Shown here: positions 1-9,312 of the stretch, piece after piece
Numbering within the stretch: position 1 is the first letter of the stretch
Layout of the letters: each line of letters starts with the position of its first letter
Source of the DNA: Oegoconia quadripuncta
Taxonomy: Eukaryota > Arthropoda > Insecta > Lepidoptera > Autostichidae
Length of the DNA: 64,000 nucleotides
Direction: 5' to 3'
Assembly: GCA_949316235.1 (NCBI GenBank)
Contig: OX438742.1
Span: 12,399,315 to 12,463,314 of the forward strand
Position numbers and translations under genes: made by a program
Notes under the pieces: generated by a model
Databases searched by the model: none
What the model was told of the DNA's origin: nothing
The model's input: the letters and a program-made list of their open reading frames with translations, nothing else

Positions 1-7
1 TTTTTTT

Positions 8-291
8 AGCAGTTTGTACAAAATTTTGTTTGGCATATTAGGAGTTCGTACAAAATGTGACGCGGTTACTTTTTTAGCAAATTCGCACAATTTCGCGATT
101 GAAACAAAACGTTCAATTGGTACAAAAAGGTCTTTAGTACAAAGTCTCGTTTTGTACAATTAAATAGTTTTTAGCAGTTTGTACAAAATATTGTTTGGCA
201 AATTAGGAGTTCGTACAAAATGTGATGCGGCTATTTTTTTAAGGGAAATTCACACAATTTCGCGATTCAAACAAAATGTTTAATTGGAACA
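8..291. repeat. Tandem repeat, about 165-bp unit, 1.7 copies
   Basis: The segment starting AGCAGTTTGTACAAAAT at position 8 recurs at 173, a period of 165 bp. The two copies align along their length (shared blocks TTAGGAGTTCGTACAAAATGTGA, in part, and CAATTTCGCGATT) with scattered substitutions. The second unit fades out near 291. Because the window starts inside the array, more copies may lie upstream. The unit has many short GTACAAAA runs and no coding potential. It may be satellite DNA or an edge of an older element. Confidence 0.7.
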
Positions 292-342
292 AATATGTAT
301 TTATTAAGCGAACAACATTTCTAAATTACTTATGCACATTCA

Positions 343-561
343 CTATCCATCCAAAATTTCAAGTAATTCGTCCGCATTCTGATAGTAATTTTTTTCAACA
401 TTGTTATCATTATTGTCTTCTTCATTGAATGGTATTACTCTTAATCTATTTAAACATTCTATGACATCAATTTTTTTCATCAATAAATCATCCACTATGT
501 TTTTAATCTTTTTATCTTTAATATATTCACTTCTCCTTCTCCTTTTATGCTCAATGTTCAT
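343..561 (-). CDS. Hypothetical 72-residue highly charged ORF (doubtful)
   Basis: This is the only open frame of note in the otherwise featureless AT-rich stretch 292-627. It starts with a run of basic residues (KRRRRSEYIKDKKIK), continues with a hydrophobic-basic middle (VDDLLMKKIDVIECLNRLR) and has an acidic, Asn-rich tail. It lies just upstream of, and opposite to, the Gypsy B gag frame. I recognise no family. Skewed charge and a plausible start codon are the only arguments for it, and chance in AT-rich DNA is as likely. Confidence 0.18.
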   Translation of the reverse strand: MNIEHKRRRRSEYIKDKKIKNIVDDLLMKKIDVIECLNRLRVIPFNEEDNNDNNVEKNYYQNADELLEILDG

Positions 562-627
562 CCTGACTCTTTCTATTTTGAATTCATTTCTCTTTGCTTC
601 CTTCTTTAATGCAGAAACAACGTATAC

Positions 628-1757
628 ATGGCGACAACATTCAATTTGCCAGACAAATTACAAGTTTCCTCAGGAAATCTTTCTGAAAATTGGCGGAGCT
701 TTCAGCAGTCTTTGGACATATATTTACTTGCTTCGGGATTGGACAACACCAGTGATGAGAGACGAATAGCGATATTGTTAAATATTATTGGTGAAAGCGG
801 TCTGAAAATTTACAATAATTTCAGTTTCGAGGGCGAAAAATCTAGGACATACGATGAGGTTATAAAACGTTTCTGTGAGTATTGCGAACCAAAGAAAAAC
901 GTTTTGCATTCAAGATTTTTATTTTATAACCGTAAACAAGAAGACAGTGAACCGTTTGACAATTTTCTCACCGATATTAAGAAATTATCTAAGGACTGTA
1001 AATTTAAGTCTGACGAAGAGGCCATTAGAGACAGGTTGGTTTTGGGAACGAATGACTTGGATACACAGAGGAAATTGATTGTAGAGGGCGATGCTGAGCT
1101 TGATACGGTGATTACTAAACTTCGTTTAGCAGAAATAGGTAGAAGGCATGCAACCGAGGTGCAAGGGAAAGTTGTTGAAGTTGATAAAGTTGAGAAGAGT
1201 AAGCTATTTATAGTTGTAAAATGTAAATGGTGTGGGCAGCAATATGAACGAAAACTTGAAGTATGTCCAGCAAGGGGAAAAATGTGTACTAAGTGTAATA
1301 AATACAACCATTTTGCTACAGTATGCCGAAGCAGGTTTGTCAAAACCATAGCCAATGATCCATTAGGTCAAATGGATAATGACGACGAATACTTCTGTGG
1401 TGGTGTCCAAAAAACGGTATGTTCCACTGAATGGTCACAATTATTGTTGTTAGAGAGTTTTAATTTTAAACTTGACACTGGCTCGGATGTTAATTTGATT
1501 CCGATGAGCATTTACCGGATATTAATTCAAAGAAGAAAGCTAAATTTGCAGGCTTGCAAATTTAGACTACAGGCTTATAATAATACTGGAATTAAAGTAT
1601 TTGGTACTGTGCTATTAGAAGTCAGGTTAAAGAAGAAGTCTTTTTTTGTGGAGTTTATTATTACTGACTCTCGGTTTCAGCCTACTCTTGGCAAAGATTC
1701 ATGTTTGCTATTAGGTTTGATTGAGAGGAAATTTATAAATAAAATTAATTCATTGAA
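628..1757 (+). pseudogene. Gypsy B: gag-protease part, cut by a nested element
   Basis: Gag and protease of a Ty3/Gypsy retrotransposon. The frame starts with MATTFNLPDKL and carries a capsid-like helical region to about residue 190. A CCHC-type zinc-binding region follows (CKWC, then a perfect C-x2-C-x4-H-x4-C at CTKCNKYNHFATVC, about 200-233). The aspartic protease motif L-DTGSDVN has its catalytic Asp near residue 283. The natural polyprotein would continue into reverse transcriptase, but at 1758 the frame runs into the LTR of Gypsy A and stops at 1770. The continuation lies beyond 6484. No LTR for this element is recognisable upstream. The gag is related to that of Gypsy A, with a shared 'PKKNV' region and protease-proximal zinc knuckles, but clearly diverged. 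Confidence 0.85.
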
Positions 1758-1945
1758 TGTTTTAATTTAAACTACTTATTTATATAAAAGCACTTTAATT
1801 AATCTGAATATAATCTTTATGACCATGTAGACATGTCGATTAACCCAAAGCTCTCATGAAACGTCAAAACGTTGCTGCGCGCCCAAAGTGCGCTTACATT
1901 GTACTCGACGTGCACTTTATGGTGCGTTTATTAGCTACGCCAACA
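1758..1945 (-). repeat. Gypsy A 3' LTR (188 bp)
   Basis: Read on the minus strand it begins TGTTGGCGTAGC and ends AAAACA, giving the usual TG..CA ends. It is near-identical to 6291-6479. Its outer edge abuts the TTGAA duplication. Confidence 0.93.
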
Positions 1946-1959
1946 CGTTTCCTTCTTTT
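1946..1959 (-). other. Gypsy A polypurine tract
   Basis: On the minus strand AAAAGAAGGAAACG sits immediately before the 3' LTR, the expected place for the plus-strand primer of reverse transcription. Confidence 0.7.
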
Positions 1960-2081
1960 GATATAAAAAAGAAAAAAGTAAGTATATAACACTAAAATAA
2001 TTCACAATAGAACAATGTCACAATAAAATCACTTAGAAAAACAAAAAAAAAGAACATAGATGGAACATATGTAACAAACCT

Positions 2082-5000
2082 TTAACATACATAATCATTT
2101 AGGTACGAAGGTTTTTTTGTGTCCCTTTTTGGTCTATGACCGTTTACATTATCAACATTAGCAGGAGTTTCTGAAGTACTTGCTTGGGATACTGACATTT
2201 TAGAATGATTATCTTTGTAAGTTGACTGGTGTGATAGATTTTGAGAGGTTTGTAAGTGATCATGAGAGATGTCCTGTGCAGGTGTAAAGTTATTAGAAAT
2301 TGCCTCATTTGAGTGATCTACCGAGGATGCTGAGTGATTGTTGCTGTTTGGGGTAGTTTGAGTGTCTGGTGACTGATTATGTATTAAAGAAGGGCGAATT
2401 TGGCACAAATCACGTCTGTAAATAGAATCATTGACATTCACTAAGAATGATCGATCTGATAAATTGTCTACAATTACGCCTGGAGTCCAATGTTTATTGA
2501 CAGATGGATGTAGTTGTACTGAGACTGATTGTCCAATTTCCAGAGTATAAGAATTTCTAGCTTTTTTGTCATATGACTGTTTGATCTTCTCTTTATTTTG
2601 TATTATGTGTTGTGGTACATTTGGTACAACCCTCGGCTGTAAAAGAGATTCAATCATCGGAACAGTACCTCTTGTTCTTCTAGAAAATAAACGTTGAACG
2701 GGACTACTATTAATCTTGTTCGGTGTATTTCTTAAACATAATAGATTAAACCAAAAATCTTCTTTGCCCTCTGCCGACTTCAAAAGCAATTTTTTTGCTA
2801 TCTTAACAGCTGATTCGGCTTTTCCATTACCCTGAGGGTGATTCGGAGAAGAAGTAACGTGAGTGAAGCCCCACTTCTGTGCAAACTGCTGAAAATCTTG
2901 GCTTACAAAATTGGTTCCTCCATCTGTGACAACAGTTTCCGGTATCCCATGACGAGAAAAATTTATTTTGCATATGTCAATGACTGCCCTTGCTGATAAG
3001 TCTTTTAATTTGTTTATTTCAAAGAAATCTGAATAGTGGTCTATGGTGATAAGATACTTGCATTGTTTTCCATTTTCATTAAAATAAAAAACATCCATGG
3101 ACACAATTTGGAAAGGGTAATTAGGTATTTTGTGACTTTGCATGGTAAATTTTTGTTGACTTGGAGCAAATTTTGTACAGGCTGAACAATTATGAATCAT
3201 CTCTTTGATATCTGCTGACATTGATGGCCAAAAAATGGCATCTCTAGCTAATTTTAAGGTATTTTCTAGACCAGAATGTGCACTGTGTAATTTTTTGAGT
3301 ATCAGATTCTCGGGTACAAGAATTGCTTGATTTTTTAGAATAAGATCATTATATAATGTTAAATCATCTTTAAGACTATAATACTGTTTTAAACCATCTG
3401 GAACGTCTCTTATGAACTCTGGCCAACCATTTAAAATGAAATTTTTCATGTTTATGTAACTTATATCGATTTTACAACTCTCCATTAACTCTTTTAGACA
3501 TTTGTCTGACACAGGTAAATTTTGAATTGGGTTTATTTTTGCCAAAATCTTAAATATTTTCAAATCGGTTGCCTTTTTCGTGTCTTGCCATTTTACATAA
3601 AAACGTGACAAAGCATCAGCCATAATATTGTCTTTGCCAGAAACAAAGCGTAATTCGAAATTATATCTTTGTAAAATCAAAAGCATTGACTGTAATCGCT
3701 TTGGAGCCTTTAACAGAGGTTTTTTAAAAATGTTTATCAGTGGCTTATGATCAGTTTTAATAATTATGTTTGAGTTACCTACAACCAGCTGATCAAACCT
3801 GGTACATGCAAAGACCACAGCCAGAAGCTCCTTCTCGATCTGGGCGTATTTCCGCTCCGTTGGTGTTAACGTTCTTGATGCATAAGCCACAGGTTGGTTC
3901 TCTTGAAATACTGCCACTCCTAAAGCTCCTTCACTGGAATCACATTCAATCAAAAGTGGTTTATTTGGATCAAAATATTTTAAGGTATTGATATCTCCAA
4001 TGATAGATTTTAGGTTATTGAATTCTTTATCAGCTATCATATTCCAATTCCATTCCGTCTTTTCATGTGTTAAACAACGAAGGTATGCAGATTCAGCACT
4101 TAAATTAGGGATAAACCGGCTTAAATATGTTACTGCTCCTAAAAATCGTTGTAGCTCCTTTTTATTTGTAGGTACAGGTATATTATGTATAGCCTGAACC
4201 TTAGAAGGATCTGGCTGCAAACCCTTATTTGTAAAAATATGTCCATAATATTTTACAGATGTCTGTAATAACTTTGATTTATTTTTATTTAATTTGCAAT
4301 TAAATTTTACTAATTGTTGCATGAGTCTCTCTAGATTCCTATTGTGATCTAGGATTGCTTTATCCATTGTGTCACCTATTCCATACACCAGGAAACCGTC
4401 CACCAGAACTTCAACACCCGATAGCCCCTGGACCATTTCATACATTTTCATTTGAAAATAGTCTGGAGATGAAGATATACCAAAAGGTAAAACTTTCCAT
4501 CTATATTTTCCAAAAGGTGTCCAAAAGGTAGTTAATTTACTACTGTCTTCAGATAAGCCTAGATGCCAAAATCCTTTTTTTACATCAAATGTAGAAAATA
4601 CCTTAGCTTTATCCAACTCTGGAAGAATTTCATTGATTGTGGTGAATTGGTAATTGGGTCTTTTGATAGCTTTATTGAGGGGGATTGGATCTAGACATAT
4701 TCTGTAACTATCATTCTTTTGTACTATTAAAATATTGCTTACCCAGTCGGTGTGGTTATCTTCTCTTACTATGATGCCCTCTTTTTCTAAATGAATTAAT
4801 TGTTCCTTTAAAGGTCGACGGAGAGCAACTGGGATACGCCTAGCTTTTTGAATCACTGGCATTATTGATGGATCCGTTTCTAATTTGACCTCTCCTTCAA
4901 ACCGCCCCTGGCCTTGGAAGACTGTGTTGTATTTTTTTATTATATGCATGGTTTCATTATTATTTTGTGTAACTTCCTTGCAAAATTTTACTAGTCCCAT

Positions 5001-5702
5001 TGTAGTACAAGTCTTGCATGAAAGTATTGGAATGTGATTATTGTGTACAACTTGGAAAGTGATAATGTATTCTTTAGAATGGAACCTGAGTGTGATGTCT
5101 ATTTGTCCATGGATTATAATGTTATGTCCACCAAAACTAAATAAACATTTTTTGGATGGTCTCATATTTTTGTTTACATAGGGTATCCCAAACAAGTCTT
5201 GCAAATTCTTTAAGCCAATAATGCAGTCATCGGCCGCTGTGTCTAAAAGGCAATTTATAGTTTTCCATGAATTAATACACTTGTACGACAACCTACACTC
5301 TGCCAGATTCTTGTACACCTCTTTACTAATTTTATTGATGAATATATTAGCCTCTTCTGATGAATCATCCGATGTCTCCGTACTAGCACTATTTCTTTGT
5401 TCAATTGCTTTAATTTTTTCTCTCTTCTTACATACTTTAGCATTATGGTTGCGTCCGTTACAAATAGAGCAGAACTTACCCCATGCAGGGCATATCCCTT
5501 TTTTGAAAACATGGATATCTCCACAAAATTTGCACTTGCCTTTTCGAATTGAAGGCTTTTCTTCAAGTTTTCTAATCATATCAGATGGTGGGGATGAAAA
5601 CGATTTTATTTGTTTTTCAGTAACTTCCGCTGCACGGCATAGGTTTACTGCATCAATAAGTGTAAGATTTTCTTTACGGAGAAGTTCCTTTTTTAAGTTC
5701 AT
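2082..5702 (-). pseudogene. Gypsy A pol (protease-RT-RNase H-integrase), RT site mutated
   Basis: Long pol frame of 1206 codons. In order: zinc knuckles (residues 57-91, CKFC and CSICNGRNHNAKVC); protease with LLDTAADD (Asp 154); reverse transcriptase about 285-455; RNase H about 583-700 (ECDSSEGALG, DHKP, DALSR); integrase HHCC finger (H806, H809, C839, C842) and DDE core (D870, D927, E963); and a tail ending RDTKKPSYLND that resembles other Gypsy pol ends in the window. The RT catalytic box reads LVDG instead of xxDD: residue 436 is Gly (codon at 4395-4397), which should abolish polymerisation. The related copy A2 keeps ADD at this place. Pol is one frame apart from gag through an indel at about 5705. 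The family looks like the insect and nematode K02A2.6/Mag-type Gypsy group, inferred from motifs only. Confidence 0.9.
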
Positions 5703-5706
5703 GTCT

Positions 5707-6252
5707 TTAATACCAGACTATTTTGTCCCGAAGAATTTCATCCCTCGAATCTTTGTAGTCACATTCGTCTATAAGTTTGACCAATATGCCTAAATAAATA
5801 TCGAACGGTTCATTCTCTTGATTAGTCCCATGGAAAAGGTATCTATTATATATGACATTTTTCTTTGGAACCATCTTTGAGCTCATTAGCAATAGTACTT
5901 CATCACAAGTCTTATGATTCTCATTAATGCCAAATCGGTTATACTTTTTGAGGGCGTCTTCACCAATAGCCGCAATCAGAATACTGACCTTTCTTGAATT
6001 TTGATCGGCAGGCCAAGTGTTCATTTGAGTGGCCAAGCAGTAATTCTTCCATGCCGACTGAAATATGGAGAATGCCTCTTCCGGGTCCATATCCACACTT
6101 AGCGGTGCCGGCCATGGCACATTTATGTTTAGCGATCCGCCAGCTAATGCTGCTACACCATTATTCGTATTTCTGTGGAGTAACGAGATTTGCTCTTGCA
6201 TGCTTTGCAAGAGCTCAGTTTGCTTCTGCACGATTGAAGTTAGGTCCACCAT
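5707..6252 (-). pseudogene. Gypsy A gag, frameshifted before pol
   Basis: 181-codon N-terminal gag. Residues 1-30 look coiled-coil-like (IVQKQTELLQSMQEQISLL) and are followed by a capsid-like domain with SILIAAIGEDAL and a PKKNV motif. The frame stops at DKIVWY, while the homologous reading resumes in another frame at GIKDMNLKK (5702). The related copy at 58437 reads through this junction without a stop, so a small deletion in this copy is the simplest cause. Zinc knuckles fall in the downstream frame. The start at 6252 lies 38 nt inside the 5' LTR, directly after the PBS region, as expected. Confidence 0.85.
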
Positions 6253-6272
6253 GATTAAACTGAGGTTCTTCC

Positions 6273-6290
6273 GTGTTTACGCTGCCACCA
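6273..6290 (-). other. Gypsy A primer-binding site
   Basis: Minus-strand TGGTGGCAGCGTAAACAC starts right at the inner edge of the 5' LTR. The leading TGG pairs with the CCA end of a tRNA. I did not identify which tRNA. Confidence 0.75.
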
Positions 6291-6479
6291 TGTTTTAATT
6301 CAAACTACTTATTTATATAAAAGCACTTTAATTAATCTGAATATAATTTTTATGACCATGTAGACCATGTCGATTAACCCAAAGCTCTCATGAAACGTCA
6401 AAACGTTGCTGCGCGCCCAAAGTGCGCTTACATTGTACTCGACGTGCACTTTATGGTGCGTTTATTAGCTACGCCAACA
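6291..6479 (-). repeat. Gypsy A 5' LTR (189 bp)
   Basis: Near-identical to 1758-1945, with the same TG..CA ends. On the minus strand it contains a TATATAAATA stretch that could serve as a TATA box close to its 3' part. Outer flank is the TTGAA duplication. Confidence 0.93.
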
Positions 6480-6484
6480 TTGAA

Positions 6485-7139
6485 TAATACTAATATTGTT
6501 GCAGATGATTTAAAAAGACAGCAGTTAATACGTGAGTACCAGGATGTTTTCACTGGTACAGGCAGGTTTCCGAATCTTTGTCAAATATTTTTAAAGGAAG
6601 GATCTGAACCTGTTTCGAAACCACCACATCGTGTTCCTCTTATACTAAAAGAAATTGTATAAACAAAACAAATTATGATAAATCTGCTAAAGTACCTACA
6701 TAAATATAAATTTGAGAAAAGGCAGGATATTGTATATTATAAAAATAATGTATGGGCTCCGGCAAAAATTGTTGACTCCCTCAGCTCTCCAAGGTCCTTC
6801 ATAATCAAGGATGTGAAGGACAACATCCTGAGAAGGAACTCATCTCATTTAAAACCATCTTTTACATCTAATTCAGAACATAATAGACAAAGTGTTGTAC
6901 CTTTAGAAAGGGAAATGAGTCCCCAGAGTAGTGTATTAGATACTGATTCCAAACAAAATGGACAAAATGCTGTACCTTTAGAAAGGGAAAGGAGTCCACA
7001 GAGTAATGTATTACATACTGATTCCAAACAACCCTTGAACCACTGTGGAAGTAGACCTAGGAGGGAGATTAGACCTCCTGCATATTTGAAAGATAATGAG
7101 ACATCATTTCCAATGAGAGGGGAAGATGTATCATCTTAA
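6485..7139 (+). pseudogene. Gypsy B: remnant of RT start joined to the pol C-terminus
   Basis: This continues Gypsy B past the nested A element. The first part matches the linker before RT (DVFTGTGRFPN... VSKPPHRVPL). At about 6660 it jumps straight to the segment after integrase (QNYDKSAKVP, then FEKRQDIVYYKNNVWAPAKIVDS, then RRNSSHLKPSF). The tail then has two imperfect repeats of 'VPLEREMSPQSSVLDTDSKQ' (6899-7035) and ends RPRREIRPPAYLKD. RT, RNase H and integrase are therefore deleted, so B was already defective or has since lost about 3 kb. No 3' LTR is visible in 7140-7284. Confidence 0.8.
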
Positions 7140-7284
7140 GTCTATTTTGATCACACCTCAATGTCTAAGTGGAAGAACGCACCCGGCGTCTCCCGCGAAG
7201 ACAGAGAGAGAGAGAAATGTCAGTGTAGATTAAACACGAGTAAAAATATTTGATAAAAAACTTTGTTTATTTTACATATGATAC

Positions 7285-8086
7285 AAAAATAAAACAAAAC
7301 ATATGAATACTCCTTATGTTGATTTATTCAACGAAAAATCATTTCCACCTCTCAAATGTAATCCTGTAGACAACATGAAATCTCTTTTACAAACAGATAA
7401 ATTTTTAAATTTACTCATTTCTTCTGTAATGAAAATCGTTACCTTAAATAAATCAGCTGAGACACCAGTTACTATAGAGGGTGTGAAAAGCATACTTCTG
7501 GATACATTCAGCATTAGTAACACTAATAACACCACCTCTAATTATCTTTCGGTTAATTTATGGATCAATTAAATATTGTGCAATGGAATGCTCAAAGTTT
7601 AATTAGTAATAGACATGCTTTTTCTTATTTCCTATATAGGTAACAATGATATTCATCTTGCTATTATTTCTGAAACTTGGTTAAAACCAGATAAAACTTT
7701 CAAAATAAAAGGTTATAATATAGAGAGATTACACATAGGCACTAAGCACAATGGTGTAGGTATTTTAATTAAAAATGGTCTGAAATATGAAAGATTGAAC
7801 ATTCCTTATAATGATTCTATACAAATCTTGGGTAAAAAACTTCATTTAAAACATGAGACAATCTCTGTGCTCAGCTTTTATAGCCCTTCTTTAGCATCCC
7901 CTTCTAGCTTTACAACTACATATCTTGATAATTTAATTAAATCCATTCCGGGGCCCATGATCCTCGCTGGAGATTTTAATTCTCATCATACAATGTGGGG
8001 TTGTACTACGACTGATAGTCGTGGTACTATTCTACTTAATGTCATAGATGATAATAACCTATGTTTATTAAATGGCGGTCAAATTC
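7285..8086 (+). pseudogene. LINE copy 2, 5' part: ORF1 tail and endonuclease
   Basis: 5'-truncated, decayed relative of the intact LINE at 27-32 kb. Residues VDLFNEKSFPPLK (from 7318) match the ORF1 tail of that element (VDLFNEKEFPPLK). ORF2 starts at 7561 (MDQLNIVQWNAQS), and the ORF1 stop that would overlap this ATG is lost. The APE-type endonuclease motifs SETWL and GDFNSHHTMWG are clear, but there is a frameshift near 7605. The sequence is interrupted at about 8086 by another LINE and resumes at 9313. Confidence 0.85.
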
Positions 8087-9312
8087 AAAAAGTTCAAGTA
8101 AATCTGGAAAAATCTTCAGGATCCTTTGTGAAAATGGGAGTGCCTCAAGGATCAATTCTAGGTCCTTTTTTGTTTTTAGTTTATATTAATGACTTGCCTT
8201 ATTTAGTTCGGAACCTGGTTGATTTTGTGTTGTTTGCTGATGACACTTCATTTATATTTAAAATAAAGAGAGGGTCGAATAATATTGACGATGTAAACCA
8301 TACTCTTTCACAGGCTTCAAACTGGTTTACTGTGAATAATTTAGTTCTAAATGCTAAGAAAACCAAATGTATTAAGTTTTCCTTACCTAATGTAAGGCAG
8401 GGGGAAAACAACCTAAAGTTGAATAGTGAACCATTGGAATTTGTTGAGAACACTGTTTTTCTTGGCATCACTTTGGACTCCACACTACAGTGGGGGTCGC
8501 ATATTGAGACACTTGCGAGCAGGCTCAGTTCAGCTGCTTATGCTGTTCGTAAGATTAGACAACTTACTGACATTAAAACAGCGAGGCTCGTTTATTTTGG
8601 CTACTTTCATAGCATTATGTCTTATGGTATACTACTGTGGGGTAGAGGTGCAGATATTCAAACAATATTTGTTCTACAAAAAAGAGCAATCAGAGCAATA
8701 TATAAATTACGCTGCCATGATTCTCTAAGAGATCTGTTTAAAGAAATAAGTATTTTAACTGTTGCATCCCAAGATATATATGACAGTATAATGTATGTAC
8801 GCAAAAATATATGCCTATTTCGCAAACATTCTGATAATCATAATTTGAATAGGTACTAGAAATAAAAATAAAATTGAAATTCCACAATTTAGACTTAGCA
8901 AGGTTAGCACATCCTTTGTGGGACACAGCATACGCTTTTACAATAAAATACCAGAACATGTATTGAGTTTAACAGAGCAGAAATTTAAACGCCACATTAA
9001 AGAAACTCTGTGTAAGAAGGGTTATTACAGGATAGATGATTATTTAGGCGATAAGGAGGTCTGGTGTTAGCTGGTCGTTATGTTAATTGCTATTGTTTTG
9101 TAATATGCAATATAAAATGTAATATTATTGTAAAGATGGAAACTAGTTGAAAAGATGTGTTGTTGCGGAGTTTCTTGTCGCTTCTTCTCCCTAACCATAA
9201 CACCTTGTGAAGCGATGTAGTTTAAAAAAAATAAATAACATGTTGACTTTCAATAAGTGATATTTTTGTATCCTACATTGAATAAAATATTTTTGATTTT
9301 GATTTTGAACCA
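8087..9312 (+). mobile_element. CR1/Jockey-like LINE, 5'-truncated, nested in LINE copy 2
   Basis: The ORF2 fragment begins inside the RT palm: MGVPQGSILGPFLFLVYINDLP, then FADDTSFIF with both catalytic Asp present, then the thumb-like GITLDSTLQWGSHIE region. A frameshift near 8855 separates the C-terminal part (GYYRIDDYLGDKEVW, stop at 9068). No endonuclease or RNase H is present. The 3' UTR ends in AATAAAATATTTTTG followed by short (ATTTTG) repeats instead of poly(A), as in CR1-type LINEs. On both sides the sequence returns to the LINE copy 2 endonuclease (host resumes ACGGTGGGTTCT). A second, minus-strand copy of the family lies at 42706-43200. Confidence 0.82.

Larger units (their letters stand above)
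1758..6479 (-). mobile_element. Gypsy A: LTR retrotransposon inserted in Gypsy B
   Basis: Full-length Ty3/Gypsy element on the minus strand. Two direct LTRs (1758-1945 and 6291-6479) bound a PBS, gag, pol and a purine tract. The 5-bp sequence TTGAA occurs directly outside both ends (1753-1757 and 6480-6484), a clean target-site duplication. Read across the insertion, the Gypsy B sequence resumes, so A is the younger of the two. The LTRs differ by two substitutions and a 1-nt indel by eye, so the insertion is fairly recent. Gag and pol are nevertheless damaged by a frameshift and a mutated RT catalytic site, so this copy should not be autonomous. Confidence 0.93.

Noticed and set aside
628..7139. 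Interpreting 628-7139 as one intact retrotransposon
   Set aside because: LTRs and TTGAA duplications show a minus-strand element inside a separate plus-strand element that lacks RT to integrase.
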